This document shows positions 45,037 to 53,858 of a stretch of 64,000 nt of DNA, piece by piece. The DNA comes from Amycolatopsis rubida (GTDB lineage: Bacteria; Actinomycetota; Actinomycetes; Mycobacteriales; Pseudonocardiaceae): NCBI RefSeq assembly GCF_900115345.1, contig NZ_FOWC01000001.1:1178001-1242000 (forward strand), written 5' to 3'. The notes under the pieces are model-generated. The model saw only the letters and a list, made by a program, of their open reading frames with translations. It did no database searches and was not told where the DNA came from. Each line of letters starts with the position of its first letter. Within the stretch, counting starts at the first letter, position 1. Both the position numbers and the translations under genes were made by a program.

Positions 45037-46572
45037 TTAGCCGAGTTCCTTCAGTTCCTTCTCCACCGCGGCCAATTCCTCCGCCGAACCCTGCACCTTC
45101 GGGCCGGTGAACCACTTCCGCGCCGACAGGGCCCACCACAGGGCCGCTCCGCCCAGGACTACCAGGAAGGCGATCGGCGTGTAGTTGAACGAGTCGACTG
45201 TGATCGGGCTTGCTTGGGGGAGCATGAAGAGCACGAAAATCACCACGACCCATCCCGTCGCGACGATGCCGATTGGTTTGCCCCAGCGGCCCAGGTTCCA
45301 CGGGCCCTTCTCGAAGCTGTCGCCGCGGCGGACGCGGAGGAAGACCGGGATCACGTAGGCGACGTACAGGCCCACTGTCGCGATCGAGGTGACTGCTGCG
45401 TAAGCCGTCGCGCTCCACAGGTACGGCAGCGCCAGCACCAGTGCACCGACCGCCGCTAGCCATACTGCGTTGGTCGGGGTCTGGGTTCGTTTGTTGATGT
45501 TGTGCCAGATCTTCGAGCCCGGGATCGCGCCGTCGCGGGCGAAGGCGTAGATCATGCGGGAGTTCGCGGTCACCGAGGCCATGCCGCAGAACAGCTGTGC
45601 GCCGATGCAGATCAGGAGCAGGAATTTGCCGGTCACCGCGCCGGTCGCGTCGATGAAGATCTGGGCTGGCGGGACGCCGGTCGCCGAGTTGACGGCTCCG
45701 TCGTAGTCCTGGATCGCGAACGTCAGGCCGATCAACAGGATCCAGCCCGCGACCAGCGACACGAGGATCGAGTTGATGATTCCGCGCGGGCCCGCTTTCG
45801 CGGCGTTCTTGGTTTCCTCCGTCATGTGCGCCGAGGCGTCGTAACCGGTCAGGGTGTACTGCGCCAGCAGCAAACCCAGCAAGAACACGTACGGTGCGGA
45901 ACCCCAGCCGGTCTGGTTCACGAAGCTGCCGAACACGAACGACGCTTCCTGATGCTTCGCCGGCACGAACACGAGCACGCCCACGATCACCAGCACGCCC
46001 AGCAAATGCCACCACACGCTGACGCTGTTCAGTACCGCCACCACTCGCACGCCGAAGGTGTTCAGCACCCCGTGCACGACAAGAATGATGGCCAGCAACA
46101 AAATCGTGTGGCCCGGCGTCGCGCTGAAGCCCCACTGCAGATCGAGGAACGCGTTGAGGAAGAGCGCGGCTCCGAAGTCGATGCCCGCGGTCACCGCGAT
46201 CTGTCCGATCAGGTTGAACCAGCCGGTGAACCACGACCACGCCGGGCCGTTGCGGGTCGCCAGTTTCGCGGCCCAGTAATAAAGCCCGCCCGCGGTTGGG
46301 TAGCTTGAGCACACCTCCGCCATGCCCAGCCCGACCAGCACCACGAACAGCCCGACCAGTGGCCAGCCCCAGATCATCGCCGCCGGGCCGCCGGTTTTCA
46401 TGCCGAAGCCGTACAGCGTGAGACAGCCGGACAGGATCGAGATGATCGTGAACGACACGGCGAAGTTCGAGAACGCCGACATCGTGCGTTTGAGTTCCTG
46501 CGCGTAGCCGAGCGCGTGCAGGCGAGCGCTGTCTTCGTCGGATTGGCCGGTCTGCTGGTCGGAGACATCCAT
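45037..46572 (-). CDS. APC-superfamily amino acid permease (GABA permease-like)
   Basis: 511 residues, 12 helices. SILSGCLTLYGFGMKTGGPAAMIWGWPLVGL and SSYPTAGGLYYWAAKLA near the N-terminus, and GYDASAHMTEETKNAAKAGPRGI in the middle, match the ACT/BAT1-type amino acid/choline family. The likely substrate is an amino acid, GABA or a polyamine. The C-terminal cytoplasmic helix ends AELAAVEKELKELG. AGGTGGG lies upstream of the ATG. The noncoding array begins right at its 3' end. Confidence 0.93.
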   Translation of the reverse strand: MDVSDQQTGQSDEDSARLHALGYAQELKRTMSAFSNFAVSFTIISILSGCLTLYGFGMKTGGPAAMIWGWPLVGLFVVLVGLGMAEVCSSYPTAGGLYYWAAKLATRNGPAWSWFTGWFNLIGQIAVTAGIDFGAALFLNAFLDLQWGFSATPGHTILLLAIILVVHGVLNTFGVRVVAVLNSVSVWWHLLGVLVIVGVLVFVPAKHQEASFVFGSFVNQTGWGSAPYVFLLGLLLAQYTLTGYDASAHMTEETKNAAKAGPRGIINSILVSLVAGWILLIGLTFAIQDYDGAVNSATGVPPAQIFIDATGAVTGKFLLLICIGAQLFCGMASVTANSRMIYAFARDGAIPGSKIWHNINKRTQTPTNAVWLAAVGALVLALPYLWSATAYAAVTSIATVGLYVAYVIPVFLRVRRGDSFEKGPWNLGRWGKPIGIVATGWVVVIFVLFMLPQASPITVDSFNYTPIAFLVVLGGAALWWALSARKWFTGPKVQGSAEELAAVEKELKELG

Positions 46573-46730
46573 CGGGCACCCACCTGAAAGGTATGCGGAC
46601 AGACCATTGAGAGTGCGCAGAAGTTAGCTCCCGGCGTTCGCGGGTGTCAAGGTTTCGCTGGTGGCTGGGCGGAAGCTCCTCCGAACGGCGCAGGGCGGTC
46701 CGGGTCTGAGTGATCAACACAAGACCAGTA

Positions 46731-46752
46731 TCTCGAACAATTGTTCGAGATC
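46731..46752. promoter_or_regulatory. LexA (SOS) box
   Basis: TCGAACAATTGTTCGA (46734-46749) is a perfect match to the actinobacterial SOS box TCGAAC-N4-GTTCGA, and the perfect palindrome extends to 22 bases. It lies about 58 bases before the best start codon of the next gene. Confidence 0.9.
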
Positions 46753-46809
46753 GCATCACTCGAACCGGTCATCTGCGGGAGGACTGCGGGCGCAGGCCAT
46801 GATCTGCTG

Positions 46810-47193
46810 GTGAAAGCCGAAGAGTTGGTCGCGATCGAGTTGGCCGACGACGAGCGCAAAGTACTGGGTCGCGGACTGGCCGAGTGGGGTGGGCCAGCAC
46901 ATTGCACTGAAGCGCTCGCAGTGGCGATGGGCTTCCGGAGCGTGGCTGATCTGTACGAAGAAGGTCGTCGTCTGCATGCGGCTCTCACCGCTGGCGATCC
47001 GCTCGGCCCTCGGGACTGGCGGCGGATGCTGGTGGCTACTGAAATCGTCTTCGCCAGCGATGTGTTCGGTTCAGGCTGTGATTGGTCGATAACCACCGGC
47101 TTCTCGGACGAGGAGACGATCAAGATCCTGCGGCGGTTGCAGCGAACGATCGCTCGCGCGCTTCGCGGCGCACTCCATCGTCACGATCATTGA
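46810..47193 (+). CDS. Small unknown protein, probably DNA-damage-inducible
   Basis: 127 residues from GTG 46810 (VKAEELVAIELADDERKVL); the frame is open further upstream, but only from a TTG inside the SOS box. It is a soluble, helix-rich, mildly acidic protein with AEWGGPAHCTEALAVAMGFRSVADLYEEGRRLH in the centre, GSGCDWSITTGFSDEETIKILRRLQRTIARAL near the end, and a His-rich C-terminus. I do not recognise a family. A perfect LexA box immediately upstream implies induction after DNA damage. A stem-loop follows the stop. Confidence 0.75.
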   Translation: MKAEELVAIELADDERKVLGRGLAEWGGPAHCTEALAVAMGFRSVADLYEEGRRLHAALTAGDPLGPRDWRRMLVATEIVFASDVFGSGCDWSITTGFSDEETIKILRRLQRTIARALRGALHRHDH

Positions 47194-47207
47194 GCAACCG
47201 CGAAAAC

Positions 47208-47241
47208 GGCCCGCCGGCGACGCGAACGTCACCGGCGGGCC
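47208..47241. terminator. Bidirectional hairpin between convergent genes
   Basis: A 10-bp stem, GGCCCGCCGG (47208-47217) pairing with 47232-47241, with a 3-bp inner extension. It lies between the SOS-box gene and the GDPD gene. Confidence 0.8.
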
Positions 47242-47261
47242 AGGCGGAACCAGCGGAAAAC

Positions 47262-48398
47262 TCAGCGACCGGCGAAGTCCCGCACCGATTCCAGTGCGGT
47301 GTCCGGCTGGTCGGCGAAGAATCCGTCGACCCCGGCCTTCAAGAACGCCGCTTCCTCCGCGAACACGTTGCCGAACGCACTCGGGCTGGCCGAGGAGCGC
47401 AGGTTCGCGGGCAGGAACGGGTTTTCGTTGCGGAAGGTGTAGGGCTGCACCTCAAGCCCGGCGCGGTGTGCGTCGGCGATCAGCGCGGTGGGCTTGCCGA
47501 GGTTGTCCTGCGCGTCCCGCGGGATGATCTGGCCTTTGTCCGGGCCGAGGTACTTCGCGTACTTAGCGATCTCGCGCAGGCCGGCGGGCGTGACCAGGTC
47601 GGCGTACGTGCGCTTGTCGCCCTTCGCGACGAAGTCGGCCGGAGCGCCCGTCGCCTCGGTGAGCTGCAGCAGCGGCACCCGCACCTGCTTGTGCAGTGCC
47701 TGGAGGTTCGACACCTCGAACGACTGGATGATCACCGGCGCGTTCGGGCGGTTCAGGCCGTTGCGGTTGAGGATCGACACCAGCTTCGGCTCGGTCGGGT
47801 TCCCGATCGAGCTGAAGTACGTCGAGTGCTTGACCTCGGGGTAGGTGCCCAGCGTCCGGTGCAGTTCGTGGCCGAGCCGCCGGGTCAGGTCGAGCACCTC
47901 CTGATAGGTGGCGATCCGGTAGCGGCCGTCGTAGAGCTGGTTGTTCGGCCGGTTCTGCGGGATCCGCTCCTTGGCGTAGAGCGTCTTCAGCTCGGCGAGG
48001 GTGAAGTCCTCGGTGAACCAGCCGGTCATCGTGGTTCCGTCGATGACCTTCGTGGTCTTGCGCGAGGCGAACTCCGGATGGTTCGCGACGTCGGTGGTGC
48101 CGCCGATCTCCGGCTCGTGCCGGGCGACGAGCTGGCCGTCCTTGGTCGGCACCAGGTCGACGTCGACGTAGTCCACGCCCATCCGGTAGGCGAGTTCGTA
48201 CGACGCGAGCGTGTGCTCCGGGCGGTAGCCGGGCGCGCCCCGGTGTCCGACGATCACCGGGCCATCGTGCCGGGGACCGTGCGCGGCCGCACCCGCGGCC
48301 GTCTCCTCGCTCGCGGCGGCCGGGCCGATCGCGAGACCGGCGACGCCGAGCAGGGCCAGGCCGGACAGGGCGAGCACGCCGAGGCGTTTGCGCTTCAT
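47262..48398 (-). CDS. Secreted glycerophosphodiester phosphodiesterase
   Basis: 378 residues. The signal peptide is basic KRKR plus a hydrophobic run ending GPAAAS. The GDPD TIM barrel carries the hallmark IVGHRGAPGYRPEHTLASY (catalytic His and Arg-Gly), metal ligands in VDYVDVDLVPTKDGQLVARHEPEI, and the end VDGFFADQPDTAL. It should hydrolyse glycerophosphodiesters outside the cell to glycerol-3-phosphate and an alcohol, supplying phosphate or remodelling lipids. It is GlpQ-like, with a long insertion. GAAAGG stands a few bases before the ATG. Confidence 0.93.
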   Translation of the reverse strand: MKRKRLGVLALSGLALLGVAGLAIGPAAASEETAAGAAAHGPRHDGPVIVGHRGAPGYRPEHTLASYELAYRMGVDYVDVDLVPTKDGQLVARHEPEIGGTTDVANHPEFASRKTTKVIDGTTMTGWFTEDFTLAELKTLYAKERIPQNRPNNQLYDGRYRIATYQEVLDLTRRLGHELHRTLGTYPEVKHSTYFSSIGNPTEPKLVSILNRNGLNRPNAPVIIQSFEVSNLQALHKQVRVPLLQLTEATGAPADFVAKGDKRTYADLVTPAGLREIAKYAKYLGPDKGQIIPRDAQDNLGKPTALIADAHRAGLEVQPYTFRNENPFLPANLRSSASPSAFGNVFAEEAAFLKAGVDGFFADQPDTALESVRDFAGR

Positions 48399-48626
48399 GG
48401 GGGACCTTTCTCTACCGGGCGATCCGCAGCTCGCCACGACTACCGCGTCACCCTCGCCGCCGCAAGCGTCGGGCGCGCGGCACCAGCCGGACGGGCGGTT
48501 GACAACCGGGTAAACGGTGGATGGCACCCGAAACCGGACACCATGCGACCGGCACCGGACCAGTCGCGCACCTGGTCCGCTGCCGGGGTCGCGGACGGCG
48601 CGCTGCCGCGGCGCGACACGCACCGT

Positions 48627-48632
48627 TACGCT
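48627..48632 (+). promoter_or_regulatory. -10 element of a leaderless promoter (purD)
   Basis: TACGCT ends 7 bases before the GTG start at 48640, and no ribosome binding site lies between. Confidence 0.55.
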
Positions 48633-48639
48633 GTCCGGC

Positions 48640-49899
48640 GTGCGCGTACTGGTAATCGGCTCCGGCGCCCGGGAGCATGCACTCGTCCTCGCGGTGGCAG
48701 GCGACCCCGCGGTCACGGCGCTCGCTTGCGCCCCCGGCAATGCCGGCACGACTGCGGTCGCGGAGCAGCTCGGGGTCGAGCTCGCCGAGCCGGAGGCCGT
48801 CGCGGCTCTGGCCAAGGAGTGGAAGGCCGACCTCGTCGTGATCGGGCCGGAGGTGCCGCTCGTCGCGGGCGTCGCCGACGCGGTGCGCGACGCTGGCATC
48901 GCCTGCTTCGGACCGTCTGCTGCGGCCGCGCGCATCGAGGGGTCGAAGGCGTTCGCGAAGGACGTCATGGCGACCGCGAAGGTGCCGACAGCTCGCAGTG
49001 AGGTCGTCGACACTCCCGCCCGCCTCGACGCCGCTCTTCAGCGGTTCGGGCCCACCTGGGTCGTGAAGGACGACGGTCTCGCCGCGGGCAAGGGCGTGGT
49101 TGTGACCCAGGACATCGAGGTCGCGCGCAAGCACGCGCTAATGCTGCTCGACGGCGGTCACCCGGTCCTCCTGGAGTCCTTTTTGGACGGCCCGGAAGCC
49201 TCGCTGTTCTGCTTCGTCGACGGCCGCACCGTGGTGCCGATGCTGCCCGCGCAGGACTTCAAGCGTGTCGGCGACGGCGACACCGGTCCGAACACCGGCG
49301 GCATGGGCGCGTACGCACCGCTGCCGTGGGCCCCTGCCGATCTGGTGGACGACGTCGTCGCGCGGGTCGTGCAGCCGGTCGTGGACGAGCTCGCCGACCG
49401 GGGCAGCCCGTTCTCCGGCCTGCTCTACGCCGGTCTCGCGCTCACCTCGGAAGGCCCGCAGGTGATCGAGTTCAACTGCCGCTTCGGCGACCCCGAGACG
49501 CAGGTTGTGCTGGCACTGCTGCGTACGTCGCTGGCCACTGTGCTGAATGCGACGGCCACCGGGAAGCTGGCCGAGCTGCCGCCGCTGGAGTGGTCGGGTG
49601 GGGCCGCGGTCACCGTCGTGATTGCTGCGGACGGGTACCCGGGCAAGCCGCGCACTGGTGACGTCATCACCGGCGGAGAGATCGAAGGCGTGCTTCACGC
49701 GGGTACGCGGCGTCGCGACGACGGTGCGGTGATCTCGGCTGGCGGACGCGTGCTGTCGGTTGTCGGCACCGGTAAGACGCTTAAGGCGGCGCGTAAGCAC
49801 GCGTACGAGACTGTCGAGCGTGTACACCTCGCGGGCTCGCACCATCGCACCGATATCGCACTGCGCGCGGCCAACGGGGAAGTAAGCGCTCCCGCCTGA
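48640..49899 (+). CDS. purD: Phosphoribosylamine-glycine ligase
   Basis: 419-residue ATP-grasp ligase of purine synthesis that joins phosphoribosylamine and glycine. Motifs are [10 protein letters not shown] at the N-terminus, [34 protein letters not shown] (ATP-grasp), [16 protein letters not shown], and the metal-binding [14 protein letters not shown]. Start GTG 48640 gives the canonical [15 protein letters not shown] beginning. TACGCT ends 7 bases earlier, so the gene is probably leaderless. It is followed by the type VII-associated cluster 99 bases on, with no terminator seen between them. Confidence 0.97.
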   Translation: MRVLVIGSGAREHALVLAVAGDPAVTALACAPGNAGTTAVAEQLGVELAEPEAVAALAKEWKADLVVIGPEVPLVAGVADAVRDAGIACFGPSAAAARIEGSKAFAKDVMATAKVPTARSEVVDTPARLDAALQRFGPTWVVKDDGLAAGKGVVVTQDIEVARKHALMLLDGGHPVLLESFLDGPEASLFCFVDGRTVVPMLPAQDFKRVGDGDTGPNTGGMGAYAPLPWAPADLVDDVVARVVQPVVDELADRGSPFSGLLYAGLALTSEGPQVIEFNCRFGDPETQVVLALLRTSLATVLNATATGKLAELPPLEWSGGAAVTVVIAADGYPGKPRTGDVITGGEIEGVLHAGTRRRDDGAVISAGGRVLSVVGTGKTLKAARKHAYETVERVHLAGSHHRTDIALRAANGEVSAPA

Positions 49900-49998
49900 A
49901 CAGCTTCTCCACGAAGTTCGCCTCGGGTTCACGCGCCGGTTGGTAGCCTCGAAACGGGTCCGTACGGTCACCGTCCGTATCACGGGAGGGGTTAGCGC

Positions 49999-50388
49999 AT
50001 GCCGGGAAGCACACCGCTCACCGACCTGGCTTCGTCGGTTCCGGCAGCGCCGGGCGTGGCGGACATCGTGGTCGAGCCAGCGAAGCTGCTTGAGGTCGCG
50101 CGGGTGGTCGACGAGCAGGTCAGCGCGCTCGAAGACAAGCTCCTCACGCGGCTGGGCGAGCTGCGCGTCGACACTCCTTCGTCGGACACGGTGAGTGTGA
50201 ACGCGATGGCTGCGTGGAACACGGTCGTCGCGGAAGGCGATCAGTCGTATGCGGCGCAGGTGCGCGCGTACGTCGCCAATCTGCACAAGCTTGTCGGACA
50301 GCTGCGCGAAGCAGCGAAGACGTACGAGGCCAGCGACGCGGACAAGGCCGCGGCGTTCGGGGACCGCGGTGCGCACGGCATCCACTAA
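49999..50388 (+). CDS. Type VII secretion-associated EspC-like helical protein
   Basis: 129 residues, all-helical, no signal peptide. VVEPAKLLEVARVVDEQVSALEDKLLTRLGELRV and AMAAWNTVVAEGDQSYAAQVRAYVANLHKLVGQLREAAKTYEASD form the paired helices of the WXG100/EspC fold, with a W in the turn region. GGGAGGGG lies upstream of the ATG. It opens a six-gene cluster, and its last 20 bases overlap the next gene. Such proteins are usually secreted as dimers or help PPE-like partners across; which partner is inference. Confidence 0.8.
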   Translation: MPGSTPLTDLASSVPAAPGVADIVVEPAKLLEVARVVDEQVSALEDKLLTRLGELRVDTPSSDTVSVNAMAAWNTVVAEGDQSYAAQVRAYVANLHKLVGQLREAAKTYEASDADKAAAFGDRGAHGIH

Positions 50389-50971
50389 GCCGATCCTCGC
50401 CGTCGTCGCGGTGCTCGGGGTCGCGAGCTGCTCCTCGGGCGAGCAAGGCACTGCGTACCCCGTACAGCCCGCGATGAGTTCCCTGGCGCAGCAGACGAAA
50501 GCGGCCGCATTGCCGCAGCGGCCATCGGACTTGCCGATCGCCGGAACCGATCCGTGCGACCTGCTGGGCCAGGCGCAGCTCGACCTGCTGAAGGTGACGA
50601 GCGTGCCGCGCAAGGCCGCCGCGCCGAAGGACGGGCCCACCTGCGTGTTCGATTCGGACAAGACCGAGCCGTTCCACGCGCTGCACCTGCGGATCGTCAA
50701 CGCGGACCTGCAGGAGTGGCTCACCGGATCGCGACGCAAGAACAGCATGACCACAGCGGCCACCAGCGTCGAGGGCTATCCGGCGATCACGAACTACCGA
50801 GCGGCGGGCACCCCCGCCGACTGCGAGGTGCTCGTCGGCGTCGCCGCGGGACAGACCATGGCGGCACAGGAGTTCGCGATCACCGCGGGCGCGTTCAGCC
50901 AGCCGCAGTTGTGCGACATCGCCACCCAGGCCGCCGGCCTGGCCGTGCAGGGCCTGAAGAACCGGACCTAG
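50369..50971 (+). CDS. DUF3558-family lipoprotein
   Basis: 200 residues from GTG 50369. A basic start precedes a hydrophobic run, with a lipobox VASC at about residues 18-21 and SSGEQG after it. The mature part is a DUF3558 domain with DPCDLLGQAQLDLL at its head and conserved cysteines (CVFDSDK, DCEVLVG, QLCDIA). Anchored to the outer face of the membrane, it is commonly found beside type VII effectors in Pseudonocardiaceae. It overlaps the previous gene by 20 bases and ends 9 bases before the next. Confidence 0.85.
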   Translation: MRTASTKPILAVVAVLGVASCSSGEQGTAYPVQPAMSSLAQQTKAAALPQRPSDLPIAGTDPCDLLGQAQLDLLKVTSVPRKAAAPKDGPTCVFDSDKTEPFHALHLRIVNADLQEWLTGSRRKNSMTTAATSVEGYPAITNYRAAGTPADCEVLVGVAAGQTMAAQEFAITAGAFSQPQLCDIATQAAGLAVQGLKNRT

Positions 50972-50980
50972 GGAGGGCGC

Positions 50981-52582
50981 GTGGAGATTTCCGAACTCGC
51001 GGGCAGGATCCGCGACCACCGTTTCGACGGATGGACCGACACCGCGATCGCCGACGAGATCGAGAAGTTCGGCACCGGCGATGGAATCGCCAGCATCGCC
51101 ACCGCTGTCGAGGCGCTGCGGGAAATCGCGACCGCGCTCGCGGGTACCGATCACACGCTGCGCGACCAGCTGGCGAAGCTCGGCGTCGAATGGCAGAGCC
51201 AGGCGGGCGGACAGGCCGGGCAGGTGCTGTCGGACCAGGCTGGCTTCTCCCAAGACGCGATGCAGAAGGTCACCCACACCGCGGAAATGCTTTTCGCGCA
51301 GGGGGAAGCGTTCAACCGCACCAAGTACAAGCTGCCCGACCCGGCGGCGGTGCGCAAAGGCGCGGAGAGCCTCACCCTCATTGATTCGGTGGCGAGCTTC
51401 CTCGGATTCGAGACCGATCACGCGGCACAGGTGCAGGCCGCGGACAACGCGCGCGGCCAGGCGGTCGAGGCGTTGAACGCCTACGCCCAGCAGAGCGGCG
51501 AAAACCTGCTGTCCACCGAGCCCTTGAGCCAGCCGCAGTCGCTCACGATGGTCCAGCCTGGCAGCGGGCCGAGCCCGGTCGACCGCGCGGCCGCCGCGGT
51601 CGAGGTGACTCCGGACGGCCAGGTACGGCCCGCCGCGGCGTCAGTGAAGTCGCAGTACGTTCCCCCGCCGCCGCCTCCGGCCCCGCCGGTCGTGGATCCG
51701 CCGACGCCCGCGTACGGCACGGCTTCGCAGGCACCGGTTCCTCGGCCAGCCGCACCGGTGATCGCGGCCAGCTACGTGCCGCCGTCCTCGCCGCCGCCCG
51801 CGGGGTGGGAGAAGGGATCGGTGCCGCACGGCAATCCGCCTCGGTCGGTCGGTTCGACCAACGGGCCGGGAATCCCCAGCGGGCCAAGCACTTCGGGCGG
51901 ACCCTCTGGGCCACGGGTTCCGGGCGCGGTACGGCCCGGGGAGCCTGGCACGTTCCCGCCGGCTGGTCCGCGCGGCACGAGCAGCGGACCCGAGAGCACG
52001 CCGGCCAACCGCGGAACTGTGGGCAGCTCCGAAAGCCTGGGCGGCACAAGCGGATCCGGTCGTTCCGCGGTCGGCGGCTCGGCCGGGGGCAGCTACCCTG
52101 GCGGCGGGCACGAAAACCAGGCGCTGCAACGAGGTCGGCTGGTCGGCAGCGTCCCGCAGGCACCGCCGCCACCCGTCGCCGAAGCTCCCGGCAACGCCCC
52201 GGCCCCGCGCGCAGGAGGCGCGTCTGCCGGAGAAATCGGGGCAGGCGCTGCTGCTTTGGGCGCGGGAGTAGCCGGTGGCGCGCTTTCCGGCGACCGCGAA
52301 CGGCAAGGCCGCGCACAAGACGGTCAGCCGAAGGGTTTGGTCCGGCCGTTGCCGGTGGACGAGCTTCCCGAGGAAGAAGCCGTCGCGCTGCGCAAAGCCG
52401 AGCAGATCGCGCCGAAACCGGGCGGCGGCGACGCCAAGTACCTCTCCGAAGCCGCGCCGCAGGAAAGCGACGACGAGCACGTGCGCCGCTTCGGAGTCGA
52501 CGACAAGGACCTGTTCGCCGACGGCCGGATGGTGACGCGCGACGTCCTCGGTGACGGCACCGGAGACGTGCGCCGGCCGTGA
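50981..52582 (+). CDS. PPE-like protein with Pro/Gly-rich C-terminal region
   Basis: 533 residues. Residues about 1-165 are helical with a PPE-type heptad pattern (ALREIATALAGTDHTLRDQLAKLGVEWQSQAGGQAGQVL, including a WQS turn). Then comes a Pro-rich stretch at about 225-245 (YVPPPPPPAPPVV) and a long Gly/Ser/Pro-rich low-complexity region. The C-terminus has a charged conserved block ending FGVDDKDLFADGRMVTRDVLGD. GGGAGG precedes the GTG. Its stop overlaps the espG start as GTGA. By family analogy this is the cargo that EspG chaperones to the type VII machine. Confidence 0.85.
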   Translation: MEISELAGRIRDHRFDGWTDTAIADEIEKFGTGDGIASIATAVEALREIATALAGTDHTLRDQLAKLGVEWQSQAGGQAGQVLSDQAGFSQDAMQKVTHTAEMLFAQGEAFNRTKYKLPDPAAVRKGAESLTLIDSVASFLGFETDHAAQVQAADNARGQAVEALNAYAQQSGENLLSTEPLSQPQSLTMVQPGSGPSPVDRAAAAVEVTPDGQVRPAAASVKSQYVPPPPPPAPPVVDPPTPAYGTASQAPVPRPAAPVIAASYVPPSSPPPAGWEKGSVPHGNPPRSVGSTNGPGIPSGPSTSGGPSGPRVPGAVRPGEPGTFPPAGPRGTSSGPESTPANRGTVGSSESLGGTSGSGRSAVGGSAGGSYPGGGHENQALQRGRLVGSVPQAPPPPVAEAPGNAPAPRAGGASAGEIGAGAAALGAGVAGGALSGDRERQGRAQDGQPKGLVRPLPVDELPEEEAVALRKAEQIAPKPGGGDAKYLSEAAPQESDDEHVRRFGVDDKDLFADGRMVTRDVLGDGTGDVRRP

Positions 52583-53337
52583 ACCTGGTACTGACCGCCC
52601 TCGAATTCGATGTGCTGTGGGAATCGCTGGACCTGGGCGGGCGTCCCGCCACGCTCGCGGTTCCGTCGCCAGGGCGCACGCACACCGAACGGGCCGAGCT
52701 GATCGAGTCCGTCTGGGATTCGCTCGCGCAGCGACGGCTGGCGCGCGGCCGCCGTCCTTCTGGGACGGTGCTCGATCAACTGCATTTGCTGGCGCGTCCG
52801 CGGGAAGCGGTGGACGTCTGGGTGTGGGCGGACCGAGAGATCCGCGGCCGCGCGGTGAGCCGGGGCAGCCAGGCCGTGCTCGCGGTGGTCGACCGGGACG
52901 AGGTGTGGCTGATCCCCGCTGACGCCAGCGGGCTCGCCGCCGCCGCGGTGACGGTGGCCGGATCGCTCGACCCGGGTGTCGGCCAGTCGGTCTCGGTACC
53001 GCACAGCACGCTCGTTGCCGCCGACACGGCTGCCGCGGGTGATCCGAAAGCAATGGTCACGGCCTTGGAAGACCGGGGCGTGGCGTTGTGGGAGGCGCAG
53101 GAACTGGCGGGCATGCTGATGGGACAGGCGGCCCGCGGCCAGTTCTGCGCGGAACACATCCTGCGGGACGGGACGGTGCGCCGGTCGCCGCACGTCGCGG
53201 CGTTCTACGACACCGATTCCGGGCGGTATCTGTTCCAGCTCACCGATGATCCGGACGGGCATACCTGGGCGACGGTGAGCCCGGCGGACAACGCGGTGCT
53301 CGTGGAGCGGGTGCGGGAGTTGCAGGCCGCGATCTGA
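52579..53337 (+). CDS. EspG-family type VII secretion chaperone
   Basis: 252 residues, alpha/beta, cytoplasmic. It starts VNLVLTALEFDVLWESLDLGGRPATLAVPSPGRTHTER and continues with AVVDRDEVWLIPADASGL and YLFQLTDDPDGHTWATVSPADNAVL, the usual EspG pattern. EspG binds the tip of PE/PPE heterodimers and keeps them soluble. It is translationally coupled (GTGA, 52579-52582) to the PPE-like gene, so stoichiometric production of client and chaperone is likely. Confidence 0.88.
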   Translation: MNLVLTALEFDVLWESLDLGGRPATLAVPSPGRTHTERAELIESVWDSLAQRRLARGRRPSGTVLDQLHLLARPREAVDVWVWADREIRGRAVSRGSQAVLAVVDRDEVWLIPADASGLAAAAVTVAGSLDPGVGQSVSVPHSTLVAADTAAAGDPKAMVTALEDRGVALWEAQELAGMLMGQAARGQFCAEHILRDGTVRRSPHVAAFYDTDSGRYLFQLTDDPDGHTWATVSPADNAVLVERVRELQAAI

Positions 53338-53375
53338 CGCTTTGGCGTGACCGTTTTACCCCTTTTCGATCGCGC

Positions 53376-53381
53376 TATAAC
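53376..53381 (+). promoter_or_regulatory. Candidate -10 (TATAAC) inside the type VII cluster
   Basis: TATAAC with TTTTAC 16 bases upstream lies in the 187-base gap before the second half of the cluster. Two transcripts may therefore serve the cluster. Confidence 0.4.
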
Positions 53382-53524
53382 CCGGTCCGGGGGTTCGCGG
53401 CCGGAAGTCGGGCAGAACTGCACACGGCACGTGCTCGAAGTCTTAGAGTAAGCAGGGAACCGACCTGGTGAGCGGAGCGTCCGAACTGGTCGGGAAGCGA
53501 GTGTCGCGAAGGGGATGACGAACG

Positions 53525-53836
53525 GTGCCTGTCTACGATCCGGATTCCATGGCCATTGCCGCCAGGAACGTGGAGAAGCTGAAGGACGAGTTCGAAAAGT
53601 CCAAGAAGCACCTCACCGGCGTTGACGACGAGCCGGAAAGCCCGTTCGGCACGATGGGCGGCTCCAAGGACGTGCACGGCGCGGTCGGCACGTTCAAACA
53701 GGGCGTGCACAGCGAGTTCGACGCGGCCGGGAAGCTGATGGAGGCGACCAGCTTCATTCTCAAGAAGGCCGCCGGGCTGATCCAGGAAACCGATCAGGTC
53801 CACAAGACCGACCTGACCGTCCACGAAGACCGCTGA
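53525..53836 (+). CDS. EspC-like small helical protein
   Basis: 103 residues, helical and charged, no signal peptide. PVYDPDSMAIAARNVEKLKDEFEKSKKHL and AVGTFKQGVHSEFDAAGKLMEATSFILKKAAGLIQETDQVHK give two long amphipathic helices split by a Gly-rich turn, the general WXG100 shape without a clear WxG. GAAGGGGA lies about 11 bases before the GTG start. It precedes the WXG100-transglycosylase by 22 bases and probably pairs with it. Confidence 0.78.
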   Translation: MPVYDPDSMAIAARNVEKLKDEFEKSKKHLTGVDDEPESPFGTMGGSKDVHGAVGTFKQGVHSEFDAAGKLMEATSFILKKAAGLIQETDQVHKTDLTVHEDR

Positions 53837-53858
53837 GCAGGCACGAGGGGGCTAGAGC

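Noticed and set aside
43880..46759. 959-codon minus-strand frame across the repeat region
   Set aside because: It runs through the APC permease in another frame and has low-complexity Pro/Arg/Ser content imposed by GC skew.
49963..49979. Short inverted repeat TACGG/CCGTA before the type VII cluster
   Set aside because: Arms of five bases are expected by chance in GC-rich DNA.
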